NCBI RefSeq assembly: GCF_029844725.1
Contig: NZ_JAOCKJ010000001.1
Location: 1-64,000, forward strand
Length of the DNA stretch: 64,000 nt
Direction of reading: 5' to 3'
Source of the DNA: Pantoea sp. GD03673
GTDB taxonomy: Bacteria; Pseudomonadota; Gammaproteobacteria; Enterobacterales; Enterobacteriaceae
Shown here: positions 7,806-15,824 of the stretch, piece by piece
Numbering within the stretch: the stretch's first letter is position 1
Layout of the letters: the number at the start of each line of letters is the position of its first letter
Notes under the pieces: generated by a model
What the model was told of the DNA's origin: nothing
What the model saw: the letters and a program-made list of their open reading frames with translations, nothing else
Databases searched by the model: none
Program-made: the position numbers and the translations under genes

Positions 7806-9920
7806 TTACTCGCTCTGCGAGTTTTCTCGCGGGGCCGGGTGCAGCGGTGCTGCCGCCAGCACGCTGCCCGCCTGGCCCGCCATTTTCAGATTGTCCGCCA
7901 GCTTGCGCATCATCAGTGCATTATCACGCGCATAAGGCGATGACTGAATTTGCTGATCCAGCAACTGGCTCAGGTGCCAGTCAAGTTGCTGCAGATCGCG
8001 GGCGCTTACCGTATCGGGCAGCGAGCGCTGTAAGTTCTGCAGCAGCCAGGCCCGTAAAAATTCACCATCGTAATTGCGCGGTTGATAGAGCATCTGATAG
8101 GCGCGCAGCGCATTGCGGCTGTAGGCGTTATCATCACCCGGATCGTTGCGCAGGATGTTGGTGATCTGCTGTGCCACACGCGGCAGCAGCAAAGACTTAA
8201 GCGCATTTTGATAAAGCACCCAGGCGGCATCGCTGACCTGACTGCCGCGATACAAGCCAGCACGCATAGTAAGCGGTGGATTATCGAGAGAAAAACGTTC
8301 CGACAGCGGCAGCTTCACCAGGTTATTCAGAAAGGGTAGCAGATCAAAAATATTATCAGCAGGCTGATGAATCACCTGCTGACTCTGCTCACGAATGGCC
8401 GGAACACGTGCAGCCACCTGCTGAAGATAGTGCTGATTCTGGTAGTAGCTGATGCTCCAGAGGCTGGCGGCAATCAGCAACGCGCCTGCCAGTACGCCGT
8501 AGCCAATCCAGTGGAACAGCTGGTTGCGATACTCCCAGCGACGGTTGCTGCCCGCCAGGCCGCTCTCTTTAAAGATCAGATTGCTCAGCAGATCACGAAT
8601 AAAGAAGCTCTGGCCTTTGTTGCCGGGAATCGGACTGTTGCGGTTAACGCTGTCCCAGGCGGCAATGGAGTGCTCGCCCGCCTGACGTAACTGGAGTTTA
8701 CGGCTCAGTTCACCCATCACCCGATCAAACGGCAGGCCTTCCTGCGTGCCGCTGGTGAAGAAAAGGCCGCGTGGGCTCCAGGCAACGGCATCCTGATGAT
8801 CGGAAAAAACAATATCCAGATATTCATTCAGCAACGGACGCAGCGAGGCAAACTCCTGCGGAAAGAGGAAGCATTCAGCGCGCTCATTCAGGTCACGCTC
8901 CTGCGTCATCTGCTCCGCCAGCTGCTGCTGTAGCTGCGCTTCCAGCCGCTGAAACTGCTGGCCAAAATGACGATGCCAGTCATCTTTGTGCGGCTTGCTC
9001 AGCTCCCGGTTAAACGTAAAGCCCCAGATAGCATCACGCCGCGCTTTGTCTATGTTGCCAAAATAGCTCATAAAGCCTTTCAGCAGATCGGTTTTGGTCA
9101 CCATCACATAGACCGGGAAGTGAATGCCGGTCTGCTGATGCAGTTCCGCCATGCGCTCACGCAGCGCACTGGCCTGGGCGAAACGGGCTTCGGCAGAATC
9201 ACTCAGCAGATCGGCAACGCTGATGGTCATGATCACGCCGTTAATCGGCTGGCGGGTGCGATAGCGTTTCAGCAGATTGATAAAACTGTGCCACTCTGCG
9301 GCATCGCGCACGCGCTGGCTCTCCTGCAGCGCGTAACGTCCGGCGGTATCAATCAGCACCGCGCTGTCGGTAAACCACCAGTCGCAGTTGCGGGTGCCGC
9401 CGACGCCACGAATCGCCTGTTTGCCCAGCGTATCGGTCAGCGGAAAATCGAGGCCCGCATTAAACAGCGCGGTCGTTTTACCGGCACCGGGCGCACCCAT
9501 CACCAGATACCAGGGCAACTGGTAGAGGTAATGGGCATTAAAGCGCGACAGCAGGCTCCCGCTGTGACGCCGGCCAAACTGGGTGCGTTTCAGCTGCAAC
9601 ACCGCTTCGCTGAAGCGCTGATTAAGCCGCTCTTCAGTCATCTGACGTTCCGCCGGATCGTCAGTTTCCGCCTGCTGAAGCTGAGTCAGTAAGCGGCTGT
9701 TAAACCAGGCACGATAAAGCGACGGGATCAGCTGAAACAGGATCCAGAGAAAATAGAGAGCGCTCACGGTGAGCTGGCGAGGCAGCACCGGTTCCAGGGG
9801 ACGCGACTCGCCCCATGACCAGAACGGACCCAGCATCCAGACCAGACAGCTGAGCGCCGTGACGCCAATAAAACTCCACAGCAGGCGATGCGTTAACAGC
9901 AGGCGAAGGGACGCGCGCAT
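7806..9920 (-). CDS. tssM: TssM/IcmF family inner-membrane protein, C-terminally short (704 residues)
   Basis: Two N-terminal membrane helices (about 14-34 and 48-68) are followed by a cytoplasmic NTPase-like domain with Walker A GAPGAGKTT (142-150), DTAG (191-194) and TKTD (275-278). A third helix follows at about 470-491, then only about 210 periplasmic residues. Full TssM proteins are usually about 1,100-1,200 residues and carry a large periplasmic region whose C-terminal part binds TssJ. Here the frame stops and tagF starts 13 nt later, with no leftover coding sequence, so this looks like an established short form rather than a recent break. The ATG overlaps the tssL stop (TAATG). Confidence 0.9.
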   Translation of the reverse strand: MRASLRLLLTHRLLWSFIGVTALSCLVWMLGPFWSWGESRPLEPVLPRQLTVSALYFLWILFQLIPSLYRAWFNSRLLTQLQQAETDDPAERQMTEERLNQRFSEAVLQLKRTQFGRRHSGSLLSRFNAHYLYQLPWYLVMGAPGAGKTTALFNAGLDFPLTDTLGKQAIRGVGGTRNCDWWFTDSAVLIDTAGRYALQESQRVRDAAEWHSFINLLKRYRTRQPINGVIMTISVADLLSDSAEARFAQASALRERMAELHQQTGIHFPVYVMVTKTDLLKGFMSYFGNIDKARRDAIWGFTFNRELSKPHKDDWHRHFGQQFQRLEAQLQQQLAEQMTQERDLNERAECFLFPQEFASLRPLLNEYLDIVFSDHQDAVAWSPRGLFFTSGTQEGLPFDRVMGELSRKLQLRQAGEHSIAAWDSVNRNSPIPGNKGQSFFIRDLLSNLIFKESGLAGSNRRWEYRNQLFHWIGYGVLAGALLIAASLWSISYYQNQHYLQQVAARVPAIREQSQQVIHQPADNIFDLLPFLNNLVKLPLSERFSLDNPPLTMRAGLYRGSQVSDAAWVLYQNALKSLLLPRVAQQITNILRNDPGDDNAYSRNALRAYQMLYQPRNYDGEFLRAWLLQNLQRSLPDTVSARDLQQLDWHLSQLLDQQIQSSPYARDNALMMRKLADNLKMAGQAGSVLAAAPLHPAPRENSQSE

Positions 9921-11137
9921 TATTGTGCTCCTTGATGATTACTGAGCGTTTCAGGCGCGGCAAACAGGGTGATTTCAACGCGGCGGTTGCGGGTCCGGTT
10001 TTCGCTGCTGTCGTTGGGCAGCAGCGGGTCGCTGTCGCCCCGGCCTTCAGAACGCACCGTATGACCTTCCTCCAGCTGTGACTGCAACAGCTGGGTGATG
10101 GCACGGGCGCGGGCAAATGAGAATTCATAGCTGGAGGCAAAGCGGCTGTTATCCACCGGATGATCATCGGTAAACACGGACACCAGAATGGTGCCTTTCA
10201 CATCTTTCATCGCGGTTGACACGCGGGCCAGCAGCGCACGGCCCACCGGATTGATCACCGTACCCTGCTCAGCAAACAGTTTGTCGGCCGGGATAATCAC
10301 TTTGCTGCCAAAGGCACCGTCGCTGACTTCGAGCTGTCCGGCAGCGATGACATCATTCAGGCGCTGACGCAGATCGAGCAGCGCCTGCGGGGAAGAGGGA
10401 CGGCGGCCCGCAGTAATCTGCGGCAGCGGCGTCTGGTAGATGGTGCGCAGCAGCGGTTCGGCAGCATTGCCGAGACGCCAGTTCAGGCCGCTGTAAATCA
10501 GGCAGCCAATCAGCGCGACCAGCATGGCGCAGGCCCAGAGCGGCACCATCGGACGGGCAAGGGTACTGACCAGCGGATGGACCTCGACCAGCGGCGGTTG
10601 CGGCGTCTGGCGCTGGGCGCGCGTCTCGTCAATCAGGCTTTTCAGGCGTTTGCGAATGCCGTCGCACTGGGCGCGGCCATTTTCACTGCCGCGATAGCGG
10701 CCTTCATAGCCCAGCAACAGGCAATATTGCACCACTTCCAGCAGCCAGAGGTGTTGCTGAGGACTTTGAGAAATGCGTGACAGCAGCTGAAAGAATTTTT
10801 CGCCGCCCCAGCTTTCATTGTGAAAGGTCACCAGCATGCCGTTGCCTGACCAGACGCCACGGGTGCCCCAGGGGGTTTGCGCCGCAGCTTCGTCCAGCGC
10901 GCTGCAGATGCAGTAACGTGCGCCGATAATCATCTCAAACGGCAGCCCTGCCTGTTTACAGCGTTGTTCAAACTGGCGGATTTCATCGATCAGAGACTGG
11001 CGCAGACCCGCAGGGTCGTCATGAGTAGCTGCCTGACGAATTTGCACCACCGCGTTCAGCAGTGGCGCAGCAGCCTGAAGTAATAGATTCTCATTGCCTG
11101 AGGGGGTTGCCTCACGCGCAGGGGATTCCACAGTCAT
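9920..11137 (-). CDS. tssL: TssL/DotU family protein with C-terminal OmpA peptidoglycan-binding domain
   Basis: About 405 residues from ATG 11137. A DotU/TssL cytoplasmic domain (about 20-205, with EMIIGARYCICSALDEAA and WGGEKFF) is followed by one membrane helix (WACAMLVALIGCLIYSGL). A periplasmic OmpA-like domain with the usual GRGDSDPL and NRRVEITL signatures follows. This is the 'evolved' TssL form that anchors itself to peptidoglycan. TssL and TssM form the T6SS inner-membrane platform. The frame is open upstream to 11203, but the family N-terminus begins close to MTVESP. It is 85 nt downstream of the lipoprotein gene. Confidence 0.9.
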   Translation of the reverse strand: MTVESPAREATPSGNENLLLQAAAPLLNAVVQIRQAATHDDPAGLRQSLIDEIRQFEQRCKQAGLPFEMIIGARYCICSALDEAAAQTPWGTRGVWSGNGMLVTFHNESWGGEKFFQLLSRISQSPQQHLWLLEVVQYCLLLGYEGRYRGSENGRAQCDGIRKRLKSLIDETRAQRQTPQPPLVEVHPLVSTLARPMVPLWACAMLVALIGCLIYSGLNWRLGNAAEPLLRTIYQTPLPQITAGRRPSSPQALLDLRQRLNDVIAAGQLEVSDGAFGSKVIIPADKLFAEQGTVINPVGRALLARVSTAMKDVKGTILVSVFTDDHPVDNSRFASSYEFSFARARAITQLLQSQLEEGHTVRSEGRGDSDPLLPNDSSENRTRNRRVEITLFAAPETLSNHQGAQ

Positions 11138-11222
11138 TAATTCGTGATCTTCCAGCCAATGGCAAATCCCTGTACCCGCAGCACAGGACGGTGCTGCGGG
11201 CAATATGCGCCGGATTTCATAT

Positions 11223-11714
11223 TCAGTCTAAGATCCAGGTCGCGGTATCGTTAGTCCGACAGGCTTTACTCGCGCCGCCGACGGCAACGCAGACCTGTTT
11301 CGCTTTGCGCGGACGGGGACGATCGCTCTGCACCGTGGCATCGTAACGACTGCTCTCTACGCCCGCTTTTAACGGCACATAGCCAATTAACGGGCCATCA
11401 GCCTGGTCAGCAATCGCCAGCCAGTTGTGTTCCACATTACCTAATACTTCAAACGGTTTACCCGTTTCGAGATAGCGAACCACTTTGCCGCCGTAATCCG
11501 GCGAGGTCATGACCGAGGCACCATAGAGCGCCCGCCAGGTCTGATTGACCGGCTCAAATTCAGTCGGTGCCGCGACAGCGTGTCGATGGACCAGTTTGAC
11601 GCCGTTAATTTCGCTGGTGACCAGCGTATCGTCAGTGACGGGCGGCGGCGGGGCCTTACAGCCTGCCAGGGTAAGTACCGCCAGCAGCGTTAACGCAAGA
11701 CTCTTTTTCACCAT
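11223..11714 (-). CDS. SH3-like lipoprotein, first gene of the T6SS-like operon
   Basis: 163 residues with a lipoprotein signal peptide and lipobox LAGC (Cys19), so probably an outer-membrane lipoprotein. The middle (about 60-115: WRALYGASVMTSPDYGGKVVRYLETG, then NWLAIAD and GYVPLKAG) has the look of a bacterial SH3 domain, which often binds peptidoglycan or ligands in the periplasm. The final 45 residues are basic, with two Cys. It is not a recognisable TssJ. Its place ahead of tssL-tssM suggests that it supplies the outer-membrane element of the complex (inference). Confidence 0.78.
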   Translation of the reverse strand: MVKKSLALTLLAVLTLAGCKAPPPPVTDDTLVTSEINGVKLVHRHAVAAPTEFEPVNQTWRALYGASVMTSPDYGGKVVRYLETGKPFEVLGNVEHNWLAIADQADGPLIGYVPLKAGVESSRYDATVQSDRPRPRKAKQVCVAVGGASKACRTNDTATWILD

Positions 11715-12201
11715 GTTCCTCGTGATCTCATCAAAGTATCTGCATATTGCCGGGCCCGATGCAGGAGACGCTGTTTTTCGCGCCGCATCGTGCCGAAAGT
11801 CTGTTTTTCAAAAAAAGTTCAGATTACATCAGGATAGTTACGCGTTTAGTCTACCTAAGACTTTTGAGAATTCAAACCATTGCACCCACTGGCGATGCGT
11901 GATAGCACGCGCTTTGGGGGCGGGCCGCGGTATAAGAAAAGCGCCAGACAATGTGATAGTTAAAGCGAACTGAATTATCGCAGGGACAAACTGCATGAGA
12001 ACATTGCAGTGCATTCTGACATGCAATGGATCCGATTGGAAACTATTAAGACTTTCTAATCGTTAGTTACCGATAAAATTTATCCCTTCAGCGAAAGAAT
12101 CTTATCAAAATCAGAATTTACGCGCCTGATACGCCCTCCTTTTTTCCGGAAAGCGGCACGCCTTTTGCTTCAGAAACCTTTTAACGGTGAAGAGGTGAGC
12201 A
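11715..12201. promoter_or_regulatory. divergent regulatory region between the T6SS-like operon and nasR
   Basis: 487 bp with no gene. It holds the sigma54 promoter of nasR at 12154-12169. Other visible structure: a nested inverted repeat CATTGCA (12002-12008) / TGCAATG (12022-12028) enclosing TGCAT-N6-ATGCA; two copies of TAAGACTTT (11856-11864 and 12047-12055); and an inverted repeat AGTCT-N5-AGACT at 11848-11862. I cannot assign factors to these. The promoter of the leftward operon must lie near the 11.75-11.85 kb end, but I do not recognise it with confidence. Confidence 0.5.
12154..12169 (+). promoter_or_regulatory. sigma54 promoter of nasR
   Basis: CGGCACGCCTTTTGCT, with the invariant GG (12155-12156) and GC (12167-12168) exactly 10 nt apart and good TGGCAC/TTGC similarity. 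Transcription would start near 12180, leaving a leader of about 20 nt with AGAGGTGAG before ATG 12202. It implies control by NtrC. Confidence 0.75.
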
Positions 12202-13416
12202 ATGAGTGATGCCCTGACCTGGCTGCAGGCATCGCGTGACAGCGATATTGCCAGCCTGCAAAGGCTGCTTGAGACCGGCGAGCTGATGGCTGCCGTCAGT
12301 GAGCTGGTTCATCGGCTGCAGCGGGAACGCGGCGCAAACAACCTCTGGATCTGCTCAGACGGCGCGCTGTTCAGCGCCGAGCGTCACGCCCGTCAGCAGG
12401 AGGTCAGCGCCGGTCTGCAGCACTTTTATCAGGCGCTGCCGCACGCCCTTGCACAGCCCGGCTACAGCCGCTTCTGCAACCTGATTGCCGCGGCCCTGCA
12501 GGCGCTGGATGGACTGCCCGCGCTGCGTCTGCAAATCAGCCAGCGTGAGCGGGATCAGGCTGCGGTGATGGCCGCCTTTAATCAGATAATCCGCACCCTA
12601 CTTAATCTGGTTTTTGAGGCAGCGGACACCGCCAGCCATCCCGATATCTCCCGGGCGCTGATCGCGCTGTTCAGTTTTATGCAGGGCAAAGAGCTGGCCG
12701 GACAGGAGCGGGCTATCGGCTCCGCTGGCTTTGCGGCGCGGCAGTTCACGCCTGAACAGCGCAGCCAGATGGTGGCGCTGATTGCAGCTCAGGAGCAGAG
12801 CTTTACCATTTTCCGCGAGTTTGCCGACAGCGCCGCCTGTGAACGCTGGCAGCCGCTGGCCCAGGCCTGCCGGGATATTGAACGGCTGCGGCGTATCGCC
12901 TGCACCGGTGGCCAGTATGATGAGACCTTCGCGCTGGCGTGGTTTTCCCTGCTTTCCGGGCGTCTGGACCAGATGAAAACCCTGGAGGATGCGCTGACGG
13001 CCACGCTGATGCAGCGCTGTCGTGAGGCGATTAATCAGGCGCAGCAACAGGCGGCGTTTACGGTGGCGCAGGGCGACAGCACCTTTTCACTTTACGTCTC
13101 CGGGGCTGACTGGCTGCCCGGTGCCGCTGCACTCAACAGCGATGGCCTGGCCCCGCAGCTCGGCCGCTCGGTACTGTCGCTGATTGGTGAGCAGTCGCAG
13201 CGCCTGCAGCAGCAGGCGGATGAACTGGCGTCGATGCGTGCGTCACTTGATGAACGACGGGTGATCGATCAGGCCAAACACTGGCTGATGCAGCAGCAGG
13301 GTTTTACCGAAGAGGCCGCCTGGCAGGCGCTGCGCAAAAGTGCAATGAATCAGAACAAGCGGGTACTGGAGATTGCGCAGGCGGTGCTGGCAGTAGCGAA
13401 GACCCTGGGTAACTAA
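12202..13416 (+). CDS. nasR: NasR, nitrate/nitrite-responsive transcription antiterminator (NIT-ANTAR)
   Basis: 404 residues. A helical NIT nitrate-sensing domain covers about residues 25-300 (HRLQRERGANNLW near the start is typical). An ANTAR RNA-binding domain is at about 345-395 (DERRVIDQAKHWLMQQQGFTEEAAWQALRKSAM is its three-helix core, here written as several short motifs: RRVIDQAKHWLM and EEAAWQALRK). On nitrate binding NasR prevents termination in the nasF leader. The leader with its terminator lies immediately downstream at 13558-13675, so effector and target RNA are adjacent, as in Klebsiella oxytoca. SD AGAGGTGAG. Confidence 0.95.
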   Translation: MSDALTWLQASRDSDIASLQRLLETGELMAAVSELVHRLQRERGANNLWICSDGALFSAERHARQQEVSAGLQHFYQALPHALAQPGYSRFCNLIAAALQALDGLPALRLQISQRERDQAAVMAAFNQIIRTLLNLVFEAADTASHPDISRALIALFSFMQGKELAGQERAIGSAGFAARQFTPEQRSQMVALIAAQEQSFTIFREFADSAACERWQPLAQACRDIERLRRIACTGGQYDETFALAWFSLLSGRLDQMKTLEDALTATLMQRCREAINQAQQQAAFTVAQGDSTFSLYVSGADWLPGAAALNSDGLAPQLGRSVLSLIGEQSQRLQQQADELASMRASLDERRVIDQAKHWLMQQQGFTEEAAWQALRKSAMNQNKRVLEIAQAVLAVAKTLGN

Positions 13417-13431
13417 CCCGGATGAGGTATC

Positions 13432-13470
13432 TGCACAACCTTTGTGCGTGATCTGCGTCAGAAATGTGCA
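13432..13470 (+). promoter_or_regulatory. tandem NtrC-like binding sites upstream of nasF
   Basis: Two sites of the NtrC pattern TGCAC-N7-GTGCA: TGCACAACCTTTGTGCG (13432-13448, 9 of 10 consensus half-site bases) and TGCGTCAGAAATGTGCA (13454-13470, 8 of 10). Their centres are 22 bp apart, two helical turns, and they lie about 80-115 bp upstream of the sigma54 promoter. That is the normal enhancer distance. Confidence 0.72.
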
Positions 13471-13532
13471 AAAACGGTTAATTTTCCAGCACTGCATCCC
13501 CGCAGGCCGGGGTTATCGGTGCTTCAGCAATC

Positions 13533-13548
13533 TGGCACACCCTTTGCT
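13533..13548 (+). promoter_or_regulatory. sigma54 promoter of the nasF operon
   Basis: TGGCACACCCTTTGCT, with GG (13534-13535) and GC (13546-13547) 10 nt apart. A start near 13558 is expected. Known K. oxytoca nasF is Ntr-controlled from sigma54, which agrees. Confidence 0.85.
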
Positions 13549-13557
13549 TTAACCTTA

Positions 13558-13675
13558 CAGAGAGTACGCATTGCTCCTGCCAATGGCGGTGGGATCAGTG
13601 CTTTGGATAAAGGCGTCCATCCGCAGGCTTCGGCTTGTCGGAGGACGCCTTTTTTTATTTCTGTTCAGGGGCAAC
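13558..13675 (+). promoter_or_regulatory. nasF leader with antitermination hairpins
   Basis: A leader of about 118 nt. A small hairpin CTGCC (13577-13581) / GGCGG (13585-13589) lies close to the expected 5' end and could be the NasR target. A strong terminator follows: AGGCGTCC (13611-13618) / GGACGCCT (13643-13650), then 7 T including base 13650. In the known system NasR with nitrate acts on the first hairpin and prevents formation of the second. The RNA-level role is by analogy; the terminator is seen directly. Confidence 0.82.
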
Positions 13676-14929
13676 ATGATGAGCAAAACGCCATTTTCAC
13701 TGACACGACGTCAGGCGCTGATCTCCGGGGCGGCGCTGGGTGCAGCCTGGATCGTTCCGGGTTTACGAAATGCAGTCTGGGCAGCAGGATCCGACGCGCC
13801 AGAAAAAGCGCAGGTGCGGGTCGGTTTCATTCCGCTCACCGACTGTGCGCCAGTGGTTATGGCGTCGGTGAAAGGTTTCGACAAAAAGTATGGCCTGACG
13901 CTTGCGGTCAGCAAAGAGGCGAGCTGGGCGGCGGTGCGCGACAAACTGACCTCCGGCGAGCTGGACGCGGCCCATGTGCTCTACGGCATGATCTACGCAC
14001 TGCAGCTTGGCGTAGCGGGGCCGCAGCACGACATGGCGAACCTGATGACGCTCAACCACAACGGCCAGGCGATCACCCTGTCGAACCAGCTCAAAGCAGG
14101 CGGCATCACCGATGCGGCCAGCCTGAAAAAAGCCGTTGATAGCGGCCCCAAAGGCAGCCTGACCTTCGCGCATACCTTTCCCACCAGTACGCACGCCATG
14201 TGGCTCTACTACTGGCTCGCCAATGCCGGTATTCATCCGTTTGACGATGTGCGCACCGTGGTTGTGCCACCGCCGCAGATGGTGATGAACATGAAGATCG
14301 GCAACATGAGCGGCTTCTGCGTCGGTGAGCCGTGGAACCAGCGTGCCATCAGCGACAACATTGGCTTTACCGCGGCCACCAGCCAGCAGATCTGGCCGGA
14401 GCATCCGGAAAAAGTGCTCGGCACCCGCGCACAGTGGGTGAAAGAGAATCCCAATACCGCCCGTGCGCTGACCGCTGCCGTGCTGGAGGCAGCACGCTGG
14501 ATCGATGCCTCAGACGATAACCGCCGTGAAACCGCGCAGGTGTTAGCCGGACGGGCCTGGATCAACACCAGAGTGGAGACGTTACAGGGGCGCATGCTCG
14601 GCCAGTACCAGAACGGCCTGGGTCAGACGTGGCAGGACGCCCATCCGATGCGCTTCTTCGACAACGGCAACGTCAGTTTTCCGTGGCTCTCGGACGGGAT
14701 GTGGTTCCTGACGCAGATGAAACGCTGGGGCCTGCTCGCCAGCGATCCTGACTACCTTGCCGTGGCCCGCCAGATCAACCGCATCGACATTTACAAACAG
14801 GCCGCCAGCGCCGTCGGACAGATTGCACTGCCCGCCAGTGAGATGCGCAGCAGCACCCTGATTGACGGCAAAGTCTGGGATGGCAGCAATCCTGCTGCCT
14901 ACGCCGCCAGTTTCGCCATTAAACGTTAA
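13676..14929 (+). CDS. nasF: NasF, nitrate ABC transporter periplasmic binding protein (Tat substrate)
   Basis: About 417 residues of the NrtA/NasF family, which binds nitrate/nitrite in the periplasm for the NasED transporter. The N-terminus has a twin-arginine signal (SLTRRQALISGAALGAAW) and an Ala-X-Ala-like end (VWAAG). The body contains the family's GFIPLTDCAPVVMA start and FCVGEPWNQRA. The frame is open further upstream through the leader, but ATG 13676 or 13679 has AGGGG just before it and sits after the terminator hairpin. nasE follows after 11 nt. Confidence 0.95.
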   Translation: MMSKTPFSLTRRQALISGAALGAAWIVPGLRNAVWAAGSDAPEKAQVRVGFIPLTDCAPVVMASVKGFDKKYGLTLAVSKEASWAAVRDKLTSGELDAAHVLYGMIYALQLGVAGPQHDMANLMTLNHNGQAITLSNQLKAGGITDAASLKKAVDSGPKGSLTFAHTFPTSTHAMWLYYWLANAGIHPFDDVRTVVVPPPQMVMNMKIGNMSGFCVGEPWNQRAISDNIGFTAATSQQIWPEHPEKVLGTRAQWVKENPNTARALTAAVLEAARWIDASDDNRRETAQVLAGRAWINTRVETLQGRMLGQYQNGLGQTWQDAHPMRFFDNGNVSFPWLSDGMWFLTQMKRWGLLASDPDYLAVARQINRIDIYKQAASAVGQIALPASEMRSSTLIDGKVWDGSNPAAYAASFAIKR

Positions 14930-14940
14930 GAGAGGTTGTT

Positions 14941-15813
14941 ATGAAAACTGACGCGCGTGCGCTGGCTCAGCCGGTGCAGACTCACAACAGTGCCACCGTT
15001 ATTCCGTTACAGGTCACCCCGAAAGCCGCCGTTCGTCCGGCGCGTCTGCGGCCGCTGTTGCAGCGCTGCATTCCCGCAGCGGGCGGCCTGCTGCTGCTGG
15101 TGCTGGTGTGGCAGATCGCGGCCCTGTCAGAACCCTCTTTTCCCTCGCCATACGCCACCTGGCAGGCGGCACAGGTGCTGTTCGCTGACCCGTTTTACAG
15201 CAATGGCCCCAACGATCAGGGCATCGGCTGGAACGTACTGGCCTCGCTGCAGCGCGTGGCTATCGGCTTCGGCCTTGCTGCGCTGGTCGGCATTCCGGCA
15301 GGTTTTCTGCTGGGGCGCTTCACGTTTACGGCGCGGATGTTCAATCCGATTATCGCCCTGCTGCGGCCGGTGAGTCCGCTGGCCTGGCTGCCGATTGGAC
15401 TGCTGCTGTTTCAGCGCGCTGAACCTGCTGCCAGCTGGACCATTTTCATCTGTTCAATCTGGCCGATGATCATCAATACCGCCGAAGGGGTGCAGCGCAT
15501 TCCGCAGGATTACCTCAACGTGGCGCGGGTGTTACAGCTTTCTGAATGGACGGTGATGCGCCGGATCCTGCTGCCCGCCGTGCTGCCAGCGGTGCTTACC
15601 GGGGTACGCCTCTCGATCGGCATCGCCTGGCTGGTTATCGTCGCTGCCGAAATGCTGACAGGCGGTTTGGGCATCGGTTTCTGGATCTGGAACGAGTGGA
15701 ACAACCTCAACGTGGCAAACATTCTGATCGCCATTCTGATTATCGGCGTCGTCGGGCTGCTGCTGGAACAGGCGCTGATGCTGCTGGTACGTCGTTTCAG
15801 CTGGGAAAAATAG
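14941..15813 (+). CDS. nasE: NasE, nitrate ABC transporter permease
   Basis: 290 residues, NrtB/NasE family, a BPD_transp_1-type inner-membrane permease with about six helices. The cytoplasmic N-terminal extension (first about 45 residues) is followed by a helix GGLLLLVLVWQIAAL. The coupling loop is around EGVQRIPQDYLNVARVL. Forms the membrane channel with the NasD ATPase and takes nitrate from NasF. SD GAGAGGTTGTT before ATG 14941. Eleven nt from nasF and 11 nt to nasD. Confidence 0.95.
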   Translation: MKTDARALAQPVQTHNSATVIPLQVTPKAAVRPARLRPLLQRCIPAAGGLLLLVLVWQIAALSEPSFPSPYATWQAAQVLFADPFYSNGPNDQGIGWNVLASLQRVAIGFGLAALVGIPAGFLLGRFTFTARMFNPIIALLRPVSPLAWLPIGLLLFQRAEPAASWTIFICSIWPMIINTAEGVQRIPQDYLNVARVLQLSEWTVMRRILLPAVLPAVLTGVRLSIGIAWLVIVAAEMLTGGLGIGFWIWNEWNNLNVANILIAILIIGVVGLLLEQALMLLVRRFSWEK

Positions 15814-15824
15814 GGGAGAACACC

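Noticed and set aside
8967..9692. 241-codon plus-strand frame opposite tssM
   Set aside because: It is antisense to a well-conserved NTPase domain; codon use and composition are those of a shadow frame in GC-rich DNA.
11847..12060. RcsAB-type boxes around the two TAAGACTTT copies
   Set aside because: Only the first half fits the consensus; matches in the second half are at chance level.
13571..13675. N-terminal extension of NasF
   Set aside because: It would be translated through the terminator hairpin of the leader and would bury the Tat signal.
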